A stretch of DNA of 32,607 nucleotides from Ruminococcus sp. CAG:563 (GTDB taxonomy: Bacteria > Bacillota > Clostridia > Oscillospirales > Acutalibacteraceae). This document shows, piece after piece, positions 16,239 to 22,887 of this stretch (its first letter is position 1; each line of letters starts with the position of its first letter). The notes under the pieces are model-generated. The model saw only the letters and a list, made by a program, of their open reading frames with translations. It had not been told where the DNA came from and made no database searches. The DNA is taken from the NCBI GenBank assembly GCA_000434915.1, contig FR882072.1:1-32607 (forward strand), in the 5' to 3' direction. Made by a program: the position numbers and the translations under genes.

Positions 16239-16647
16239 CCAATGCCTCCCTGCATTTTTCACACATTCCGTAAAGAACGGTTTTTTCGGGACTTATCACA
16301 AAGCCGTGATGCTCCAAAACATGCCGTGCCAGCTCATCGAGATATCCGCACTCGACATGCAGAAGTCTGCCGCATTCGGAGCATTTCAGGTGATAGTGCG
16401 ACTTACAATTCCCGCTTTTATCTATGAATTCAAAGCATGCGCTCTGACCCTCTTCTGCAATGTATTTACGCACAAGGCCCTGCTTTATCAGCTTATCAAG
16501 GTGCCGATAAACCGTCGCCTTGCCGACAGGCCGGCCATCCTTTGCAAGCTCGGATATTATATCGTCGGCCGTGAAATGCCTGCCCGGCTGCTTTTGCAAA
16601 AGGGAAAGAATCAGGCTGCCCTGCTTAGTATTATATGAATTTTCCAT
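16228..16647 (-). CDS. zur: Fur family regulator, probable Zur
   Basis: A 139-residue metal-dependent repressor. The winged helix is at the N-terminus (FTADDIISEL...KATVYRHLDKLIKQGLVRKY). The metal-binding dimerisation part follows with SHYHLKCSECG and GMCEKC, the two CxxC pairs of the structural zinc site. Zur is favoured over Fur or PerR because the gene heads a zinc uptake operon. ATG at 16647. A perfect dyad covers the start of transcription, so the regulator probably represses its own operon when zinc is sufficient. Confidence 0.9.
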   Translation of the reverse strand: MENSYNTKQGSLILSLLQKQPGRHFTADDIISELAKDGRPVGKATVYRHLDKLIKQGLVRKYIAEEGQSACFEFIDKSGNCKSHYHLKCSECGRLLHVECGYLDELARHVLEHHGFVISPEKTVLYGMCEKCREALDEK

Positions 16648-16662
16648 TTATTTCACCTTCTG

Positions 16663-16691
16663 AATATGAAATTGAGATTCAATTTCATATT
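16663..16691 (-). promoter_or_regulatory. Perfect 13-bp dyad, probable Zur operator
   Basis: AATATGAAATTGA (16663-16675), centre GAT, TCAATTTCATATT (16679-16691): a perfect inverted repeat. It overlaps the -10 box and the predicted start point of the zur promoter and ends 15 bp before the zur ATG, the expected place for a repressor. It does not look like the Bacillus Zur consensus, so this lineage's site may be distinct. Confidence 0.78.
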
Positions 16692-16717
16692 GTACTCCCT
16701 TTTTTGCGATTTGTCAA
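16689..16717 (-). promoter_or_regulatory. zur-znuACB promoter
   Basis: Minus strand: -35 TTGACA (16717-16712), 17-bp spacer, -10 TACAAT (16694-16689). The -10 runs into the dyad operator. Confidence 0.85.
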
Positions 16718-16723
16718 CACCGC

Positions 16724-16752
16724 TTGTCAATATGATTATTGTGTGGTAGAAT
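16724..16752 (+). promoter_or_regulatory. Promoter of the small lipoprotein gene
   Basis: -35 TTGTCA (16724-16729), 17-bp spacer, -10 TAGAAT (16747-16752). It is divergent from the zur promoter, and the -35 boxes are only 6 bp apart. Confidence 0.72.
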
Positions 16753-16793
16753 AAAGTATAAACATTTCACATGAGTTATTAAGGGATCAAATT

Positions 16794-17195
16794 ATGAAAA
16801 AATACATTTCACTGATAATATGTGCAGTTTTGCTTTTCTCTCTTTCCTCCTGCTCGGTCGAAAAAACGCCGATACTTGACAACAGCGACAACAGCTACTT
16901 TGTTGATTTCTACACCGACGATGATTATGTTTACATCGAGTGCGTGCTGAATATCTATAATCCTAACAACACCGAATCCGAGGTCAAAATTTCGGCAATC
17001 GACAATGAGGACGTTGAAATCGGACTCCTGAAGAGCAAAAATCTCGTTGCGATTGACAAAGAGAGCGAAAAAGATGTTTTCCGTCTCAAGAGCGGCGAAA
17101 ACACAATAACCGTGCTTTTCCGAGGCGAGTATGCAGGAATTTATCAGATAACCTCACGGGAAATTCCGAGATTTATTTATATCAGTGAAAACTGA
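16794..17195 (+). CDS. Small lipoprotein of unknown function
   Basis: A 133-residue protein with a lipoprotein signal: basic start, hydrophobic core LIICAVLLFSL and lipobox LSSC with the lipidated cysteine at residue 20. The mature part is a single beta-rich domain (VYIECVLNIYNPNNTESEVKIS, TITVLFRGEY) that resembles the NEAT-less FxLYD/LEA-type beta sandwich, but I cannot assign it. ATG at 16794 preceded by AGGGATCAAATT. It is divergent from zur with closely spaced promoters; it might respond to the same metal signal, but no dyad covers its own -10. Confidence 0.72.
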   Translation: MKKYISLIICAVLLFSLSSCSVEKTPILDNSDNSYFVDFYTDDDYVYIECVLNIYNPNNTESEVKISAIDNEDVEIGLLKSKNLVAIDKESEKDVFRLKSGENTITVLFRGEYAGIYQITSREIPRFIYISEN

Positions 17196-17206
17196 ATACG
17201 CAAAAA

Positions 17207-17233
17207 CGCAGGCCTTTCGGTCTGCGCTTTTTT
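17207..17233 (+). terminator. Bidirectional terminator
   Basis: CGCAGGCC (17207-17214) pairs with GGTCTGCG (17219-17226) over the loop TTTC. A T-run follows on the plus strand (17228-17233), and on the minus strand GTTTTTG follows. It serves the lipoprotein gene and the converging hydrolase pair. Confidence 0.88.
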
Positions 17234-17243
17234 GATAAAACAA

Positions 17244-18845
17244 TTATTTCTTAATCAGTTTGCCCAACTGTTCAATAATAATTTTGACAATATTAACTAT
17301 TATGTTTTTAATAAGCGTAAAGAAATTCGGGCTTTCAATCGGGTCACCCTTATCCTCCTCGGTCATAGGCTTGATTGTTTCAACATTATCTTCATTTTTC
17401 TCATAAATAAGATATTGAGGAAGATTTTTCTCGCTGAACACCGTAAGCGGCTGTTCGCCATGCCTCAAAATCCTGTAAATCACCGGGTACAGTGCCCACG
17501 GATAACAGTCGTGATTGAGGTTTTGAACATACCAGGTCGTGTCCGGGAAAAGCGCTGTTGAAGCGTCAATTGAAAGGTCGGGAGAAATATACTTATCTGT
17601 TCCGTTTGCCTTTGCCTTTGCAATATAATCATCGCTGAGCTTTTTACCGATAGGAGCTGTCGTTGTGCCCGGAGCCTGCTGCTTGCAAGTGGTAAGCATA
17701 TCACTCTGAAGATCCGCATTATAAACAATGGGGTAAAGCTGGAAACCGTACTTAGCAACGATTGATACATGCACTCCGTCGGCTTCCATCTGCTTATACA
17801 TAGAGGTAAGCTTAGAACCGACTGTTTCGTAATAATGATTTATTTTTTGGATAAGTCCTGCATATTCGTCCTCAACACCGGCAAAGATATAGTCCCTTGC
17901 CTCTTCGAATCTGTCGGCGGAAACCATAGCCCAATAAGCGGGGAACGTACCGTAACAGGCCCTCATAACATCGGGAATAACGTATTTTGCAACTCTTGTG
18001 CCCGTCTTGTTGAAATAATCCATTGTCATGTCAAGTCCGTTCAACTTGTTACTGAGTGTGATTATCTCTTTAAGAAGGGTAAAAAGAAGCGAATCACCGA
18101 GATTCTGAGTTGCAAAGTAGTCAACTCCGTCCGCATCAAAATAAAGTTCTCCGTTGAAGAGCGAATTGTTTACCTCTGTGCCGAAGCAGATTGAATTATA
18201 GAGGACAACATCGTCGACGTCCTCCCAGCCGTATTCCGCAAGGTATGCGGAGAGAATTATGGTGCCAAGGCATCTTCCGAGAAGTTTAACACGGGAATGC
18301 CCTGTTACCTTTTTAACCGCCTGAATATATTCATGAAGATCGTCTGCGGTTTCACATGGATCAACACGGCTGTCATACTGATAAAAATACTTGTAAAGCT
18401 CATCATGCGCTCCGTTGGCGGTGGAAACGTCATTTGACGTTTTATGTATATCTGTTAACGGAACGTTTTTCCAGTATTCACAAGCTTTTTGTCCGGAATT
18501 GTTGGGAACCTCGCCGTTCTTGTCAAGCATATAATCCTTGCAAAGCTCCGCCATATACTGAGTAAGAAGCGTCTTGAATTCCGAAAAATCGTCTGTCAAA
18601 TATCCCTTAGTATAAACAGGGACAAGTTCTTTTGCCGCCTTCTTAATGAATTCCTCCGAAAAAACAGGAATTTCATGGCTGTTTGGGTTGTCCTTGTCAA
18701 GGTAAATCGGTGAACGGCCTCGCACATAGATTATCGGCACCTCATCACAGTCACAGGTGTCTTTCGCTATTGCACTTATAGGCGCAATAACCATAACGAA
18801 GATTACCAAACTCAGAAACACTGCTAAAAATTTTTTCAAAACCAT
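17244..18845 (-). CDS. Secreted alpha/beta-hydrolase-like protein with Cys in the nucleophile elbow (copy 1)
   Basis: A 533-residue exported protein with a Sec signal peptide (about 1-27). The central segment DDLHEYIQAVKKVTGHSRVKLLGRCLG looks like the lipase nucleophile elbow and its preceding helix, but reads G-R-C-L-G with Cys192 where lipases have Ser. The N-terminal PIIYVRGR occupies the position of the usual oxyanion-loop HG. His445 in LNHDCYPW is a candidate catalytic His. The last 25 residues are a hydrophobic/basic amphipathic helix (LIKNIIVNIVKIIIEQLGKLIKK). Its ATG at 18845 follows AAAAGGAGAG. It is adjacent to, and clearly a duplicate of, the next gene. The substrate is unknown; a Cys-nucleophile hydrolase, an acyltransferase, or a non-catalytic binder are all possible. 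Confidence 0.7.
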   Translation of the reverse strand: MVLKKFLAVFLSLVIFVMVIAPISAIAKDTCDCDEVPIIYVRGRSPIYLDKDNPNSHEIPVFSEEFIKKAAKELVPVYTKGYLTDDFSEFKTLLTQYMAELCKDYMLDKNGEVPNNSGQKACEYWKNVPLTDIHKTSNDVSTANGAHDELYKYFYQYDSRVDPCETADDLHEYIQAVKKVTGHSRVKLLGRCLGTIILSAYLAEYGWEDVDDVVLYNSICFGTEVNNSLFNGELYFDADGVDYFATQNLGDSLLFTLLKEIITLSNKLNGLDMTMDYFNKTGTRVAKYVIPDVMRACYGTFPAYWAMVSADRFEEARDYIFAGVEDEYAGLIQKINHYYETVGSKLTSMYKQMEADGVHVSIVAKYGFQLYPIVYNADLQSDMLTTCKQQAPGTTTAPIGKKLSDDYIAKAKANGTDKYISPDLSIDASTALFPDTTWYVQNLNHDCYPWALYPVIYRILRHGEQPLTVFSEKNLPQYLIYEKNEDNVETIKPMTEEDKGDPIESPNFFTLIKNIIVNIVKIIIEQLGKLIKK

Positions 18846-18894
18846 CTCTCCTTTTCCAGGTTAAGCTTTATTTCGGCTATTCCGCGGGAGTTAA

Positions 18895-20487
18895 TTATTT
18901 GAACAGCTTGCCTAAAGTCTCAATAATGATCTTCAATACATTTACTATAAGCTTTTTGATAAGATCAAAGAATCCGGGTCTTTCCAGCGGATTTCCCTTG
19001 TCCTCAACGGTCATGGGTCTTACCGAGTCGCCGTTGTTTTCCTCGCCCTCATAGATGAGATACTGTGGATAGTTCTCATCGCTGAATACCGTCATCGGAC
19101 GGTCGCCATGGCGAAGAAGCTGATAAATAAACGGGCAAAGCACTCTCGGATAGCAGTTATGCTTCATGTTCTGAATATACCATGTCGTATCCGGGAAAAG
19201 CGTTGTTGACGCATCAACGGCACGGTCGGGCGAAATATATTTGTCTGTTCCGTCCGCCTTTGCCTTTGCAACATAGTCATCGCTGAGAGTTGAACCGATC
19301 GGCGCAGTCAATGTGCCCGGTGCCTGCTGCTCGCAGGTTACTATCATATCGCTCTGACGGTCAGCATTGTACACAACCGGATAAAGCTGATAGCCGTATT
19401 TTGCAATGATTGAAACGTTAACTCCGTCGGCCTTCATCTGCTTATACATTGTCGTAAGCTTTGAACCGACCGTTTCGTGATAATGATTAAGTTTGGCGAT
19501 AAGACCTGCGTATTCGTCCTCAACACCGGCAAAAATATAATCCCTTGCCTCTTCAAATCTGTCGGCAGAAACCATTGACCAGTAACCGGGAGTTGTGCCG
19601 TAGCAAACCCTCATTACATCGGGTGTGACATACTTGGCGACCTTTGTTGCCGTTTTGTTGAAATACTCCATTGTCATGCCGAGTCCGTTGAGCTTATTGC
19701 TCAGCGTGATAACTTCTTTGAGGAGTGTAAGCGGAAGCGATTCGTCAAGATTCTGACTTGCGAAGAAATCAACCGCATCGGCATCAAAATACATTTCACC
19801 GTTAAAGAGCGAATTGTTTATCTCCGTACCGAAGCAAATCGGGTTGTAGAGAACAACATCGTCAACATCTTCCCAGCCGTACTCGGCAAGGTAAGCGGAA
19901 AGAATAGTTGTTCCGAGACATCTTGCAAGAATTTTAATGCGTGAATGGCCCGTAACCTCTTTGACCGCCTGAATGTACTCGTGAAGGTCATCGGCAATAT
20001 CACACGGGTCAAGGCGGCAGTCGTACTGATAGAAGTATTTATACAATTCATTTGTTGCGCCCTCGGGCGTTGTTACGTCATTGGACGGCTTGTGGATATC
20101 ATATATAGGATTGTTTTTCCAATAGTCCGCTGTTTTATATCCTGAATTGTTCGCAATTTCACCGTTATTGTCAAGAGCGAAATCCTTATAGGCTTCTGCC
20201 ATATACTTTGTGAAAAGTGCTTTAAATTCCGAAAAATCGTCCGTCAGATAGCCCTTTGTGTATACTGGAACAAGCTCCTTCAAAGCATTCTCAACAAATC
20301 CGTCCGGAACATACGGCAGTGATTCACTGTTTGGGTCATCTTTATCGGTAAGGATTGTCGCACGGCCACGTACATAGATTATCGGTACCGTGTCACATTT
20401 ACAGGTATCTTCAGCCATTGCACTCATAGGAGCGATGATTATTGCGAAGATTACCAGACTTAGAAATACTGCTAAAAACTTTTTCAA
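18895..20487 (-). CDS. Secreted alpha/beta-hydrolase-like protein with Cys in the nucleophile elbow (copy 2)
   Basis: A 530-residue paralogue of the downstream gene, alignable end to end with long identical stretches such as VPVYTKGYLTDDFSEFK and FEEARDYIFAGVEDEYAGLI. It has a signal peptide (1-25), the elbow A-R-C-L-G with Cys190, His443 in the HNCYP motif, and the same amphipathic C-terminal tail. The gap to the downstream gene is 49 bp without a terminator, so both are probably cotranscribed. The start is TTG at 20487 after GGAGAG; the position that is ATG in copy 1 is ATA here. Confidence 0.7.
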   Translation of the reverse strand: MKKFLAVFLSLVIFAIIIAPMSAMAEDTCKCDTVPIIYVRGRATILTDKDDPNSESLPYVPDGFVENALKELVPVYTKGYLTDDFSEFKALFTKYMAEAYKDFALDNNGEIANNSGYKTADYWKNNPIYDIHKPSNDVTTPEGATNELYKYFYQYDCRLDPCDIADDLHEYIQAVKEVTGHSRIKILARCLGTTILSAYLAEYGWEDVDDVVLYNPICFGTEINNSLFNGEMYFDADAVDFFASQNLDESLPLTLLKEVITLSNKLNGLGMTMEYFNKTATKVAKYVTPDVMRVCYGTTPGYWSMVSADRFEEARDYIFAGVEDEYAGLIAKLNHYHETVGSKLTTMYKQMKADGVNVSIIAKYGYQLYPVVYNADRQSDMIVTCEQQAPGTLTAPIGSTLSDDYVAKAKADGTDKYISPDRAVDASTTLFPDTTWYIQNMKHNCYPRVLCPFIYQLLRHGDRPMTVFSDENYPQYLIYEGEENNGDSVRPMTVEDKGNPLERPGFFDLIKKLIVNVLKIIIETLGKLFK

Positions 20488-20542
20488 AACTATCTCTCCT
20501 TATTCAATTTTGTATATATGAAATCCTGTCCTACCGCCGCAA

Positions 20543-22144
20543 TTATTTTTCTTCCTTTGCGGCAAGCTCGTCAAGATATTCATCATATGTGATGTTCTTG
20601 TCGTAGAAGCTGCCCGCTGTAACGTCAATGATTCTGTCGGCTATCGTCTGCACAAACTGATGGTCATGTGACGTAAACAAAACAGTTTCCGGGAAATTGA
20701 TGATGCCCTTATTGAGCGACTCGATCGACTCAAGGTCAAGGTGGTTCGTCGGCTCATCGAAGATAAGAACGTTTGCACCCGAAAGCATCATCTTACAAAG
20801 CATGCAACGGACTCTCTCACCACCGGAAAGAACCTTCGCTTTCTTCGTTGCCTCCTCACCCGAGAACATCAGTCTGCCGAGCCAGCCTCTGACATCGCTT
20901 TCAAAAACAAGGTCGGAATATCTCCTTACCCAGTCAATAAGCGAATCCTCGCAGCCGTCAAAGAACTCCGAATTGTCGGACGGAAAATATGACTGCGACG
21001 TTGTAACGCCCCATTTAAATGTACCCTCGTCGGGTTCAAGTTCACCGACAAGAATTTTAAACAGTGTTGTTTTTGCAAGTCCGTCCGTACCGACAAAGGC
21101 TACCTTTTCGCGAGGCTTAATCGTAAACGAAACATTGTCGAGAACCTTTCTGTCGCCGACAGTCTTGCTTATTCCCGAAACCGTCAAAAGCTCGTTGCCG
21201 ACTTCACGGTCGGGCTTAAACGAAACAAACGGAAAACGGCGTGAAGAAACGGGCATATCCTCAATATTAAGCTCATCGAGGAGCTTCTTACGGCTTGTAG
21301 CTTGCTTGGATTTGGAGGCATTGGCACTGAATCGTGCAATGAATTCCTGCAATTCCTTTTTCTTCTGCTCGGCCTTTTTGTTCTGCTCTCTGAGCTGACG
21401 CTGTGCGATCTGGGTGTAGTCATACCAGAAGTCGTAGTTACCGACATACATTTCAATTTTGCCGAAGTCGATATCAACAATATGCGTACAAACCTTATTT
21501 AGGAAATGTCTGTCATGCGAAACGACAATAACCGTGCTTTCAAGATCAATGAGAAAATCCTCAAGCCAGCGAATAGCCGCAACATCGAGGTGGTTCGTAG
21601 GCTCGTCCATCAAAAGGATATCGGGATTTCCGAAAAGAGCCTGTGCAAGAAGGACCTTAACCTTGATGTCATTGTCAAGCTCGCTCATCTTGGCATAGTG
21701 GAATTCATTTGTAACTCCGAGACCGTTAAGAAGAATCTCGGCGTCGCTCTCTGCGCTCCAACCGCCCATCTCAGCAAACTCTTCCTCAAGCTCGCTGACT
21801 TTAATTCCGTCCTCTTCCGAAAAGTCCTCCTTCATATAGAGGGCTTCCTTTTCGTCCATAACCTCGCAAAGATGCGGATTACCCATGAGTACCGTGCGAA
21901 TAACGTCATACTCGTCAAATGCGAAATGATCCTGTCTGAGAACAGACATTCTCTCGCCCGGGGTAATGATAACCTCACCCTTGTTTGGCTCGATCTCGCC
22001 AGAAAGAATTTTCAAAAAGGTTGATTTTCCGGCACCGTTTGCGCCGATAAGTCCATAGCAGTTACCGTCGGTAAACTTCAGATCCGCTCCTTTAAAAAGC
22101 TCTCTGCCGCCGTACTGCAAACTAACATTAACTGTGCTGATCAA
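20543..22144 (-). CDS. ABC-F family ATPase (YkpA/YbiT-like)
   Basis: A 533-residue soluble protein with two ABC ATPase domains and no membrane segments, as in ABC-F translation factors acting at the ribosomal E site. First domain: Walker A GANGAGKST (about 34-42), signature-like SELDNDIKVK, Walker B ILLMDEPTNHLD. A charged linker rich in Lys, Gln and Glu (about 245-285) matches the P-site tRNA interaction motif. Second domain: degenerate Walker A GTDGLAKTT, signature LSGGERVR, Walker B VLIFDEPTNHLD. The start is TTG at 22144 with GGGAG at 22152-22156. It is 25 bp downstream of the S26 peptidase gene; it could belong to that operon, but housekeeping function is more likely. Confidence 0.92.
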   Translation of the reverse strand: MISTVNVSLQYGGRELFKGADLKFTDGNCYGLIGANGAGKSTFLKILSGEIEPNKGEVIITPGERMSVLRQDHFAFDEYDVIRTVLMGNPHLCEVMDEKEALYMKEDFSEEDGIKVSELEEEFAEMGGWSAESDAEILLNGLGVTNEFHYAKMSELDNDIKVKVLLAQALFGNPDILLMDEPTNHLDVAAIRWLEDFLIDLESTVIVVSHDRHFLNKVCTHIVDIDFGKIEMYVGNYDFWYDYTQIAQRQLREQNKKAEQKKKELQEFIARFSANASKSKQATSRKKLLDELNIEDMPVSSRRFPFVSFKPDREVGNELLTVSGISKTVGDRKVLDNVSFTIKPREKVAFVGTDGLAKTTLFKILVGELEPDEGTFKWGVTTSQSYFPSDNSEFFDGCEDSLIDWVRRYSDLVFESDVRGWLGRLMFSGEEATKKAKVLSGGERVRCMLCKMMLSGANVLIFDEPTNHLDLESIESLNKGIINFPETVLFTSHDHQFVQTIADRIIDVTAGSFYDKNITYDEYLDELAAKEEK

Positions 22145-22169
22145 TTGTATTTCTCCCGAATATATTTAT

Positions 22170-22637
22170 TTATCTTTTTACAAGATATTTAACAAATTTA
22201 TAAACCTTGCTCTTGAATCCGTAATAGGTTTTTCTGATAAAACGGATTACAGACAGGAACTTAACATACATCAGATAATCGCTGTCGGTTACATTATGCA
22301 CCTTGCCGTCACGCTCAAAGCTTTTTAAAACACCGATTATCTGATCACTGCGAATATTGTATTCGTTATCCCATTGATTGTCCCCGCGCATCACAAATGC
22401 TCCCGAATTTATGAACATTACACGATGAAGCACAAACTGACCGTTATCACGCTGATAAAAAACAATATCGCCCGGCTTGATTGCCTTTTTCGGCTTAACA
22501 AGCGTTATTGTGTCCTTTCTGTCCCGTATCAGCGGTAACATACTGCGGCCTGCAGAAACAAAAGAAACCTCGCCGTGATTATCCAGCGCATCACGGATAA
22601 CAGGAGCCATATCGTTAAGACTTACTTTCTCACTCAA
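22170..22637 (-). CDS. S24/S26 family peptidase, signal-peptidase-like, probable maturation protease
   Basis: A 155-residue protein with the signal peptidase fold. Ser32 lies in AGRSMLPLI (catalytic serine box), His71 in GQFVLHRVMFI, and Asp86 in VMRGDNQWDNE. The Ser-His-Asp set resembles the SipW/ER-type rather than the Ser-Lys bacterial type. Unlike housekeeping signal peptidases it has no N-terminal membrane anchor; only a basic amphipathic C-terminus is seen. The start is TTG at 22637, overlapping the PqqD gene, with AAAGGAG upstream. Its place in the operon suggests it cleaves the leader of the 52-residue peptide; this is inference. Confidence 0.82.
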   Translation of the reverse strand: MSEKVSLNDMAPVIRDALDNHGEVSFVSAGRSMLPLIRDRKDTITLVKPKKAIKPGDIVFYQRDNGQFVLHRVMFINSGAFVMRGDNQWDNEYNIRSDQIIGVLKSFERDGKVHNVTDSDYLMYVKFLSVIRFIRKTYYGFKSKVYKFVKYLVKR

Positions 22638-22887
22638 GTATCTCGGCTCCTTTTAAGGCTTTGATAAACTCAATCACGTCGCCTTCAATTTTCTCGGGCT
22701 GAACCTTACATTCGTTAGCAAGAGCAGAAACAATTTCATCGGTCTCGGCACCCTTTTCAAGCATGCCCCAAATAAAAGTACCTGTCTCGTTAACCGTTAT
22801 AAGACCTGTAAAATTTATTCCGCCGGGAGCAACAACAACGCTTTTGCTGCCAACCTTTCTTATTCTGTAGCCCTCTTTAATTTTCAT
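22630..22887 (-). CDS. PqqD family RiPP recognition protein
   Basis: An 85-residue PqqD-like protein. The conserved features are present: an N-terminal beta portion around YRIRKVGSKSVVV, LNETGTFIW-like motif (VNETGTFIWGMLEKG), a helix with DEIVSAL, and a terminal KALKGAEILE. In RiPP pathways such proteins bind the leader peptide through a winged-helix-like RiPP recognition element and deliver it to enzymes. It overlaps the ABC transporter gene end by 11 bp and the S26 gene start by 8 bp, showing tight coupling. ATG at 22887 with GGAGGT. Confidence 0.88.
   Translation of the reverse strand: MKIKEGYRIRKVGSKSVVVAPGGINFTGLITVNETGTFIWGMLEKGAETDEIVSALANECKVQPEKIEGDVIEFIKALKGAEILE

Noticed and set aside
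20697..21398. 233-residue plus-strand open frame opposite the ABC-F gene
   Set aside because: Ser-rich shadow of the ABC-F coding strand with no independent evidence.
20543..22144. Degenerate second Walker A (GTDGLAKTT) as a sign of a dead ATPase
   Set aside because: From memory this variation is usual in the YkpA-like subgroup of ABC-F proteins, and the signature and Walker B motifs are intact.
22170..22637. Housekeeping signal peptidase I
   Set aside because: No N-terminal membrane anchor and no Lys at the general base position; its overlap with the PqqD gene ties it to the peptide operon.
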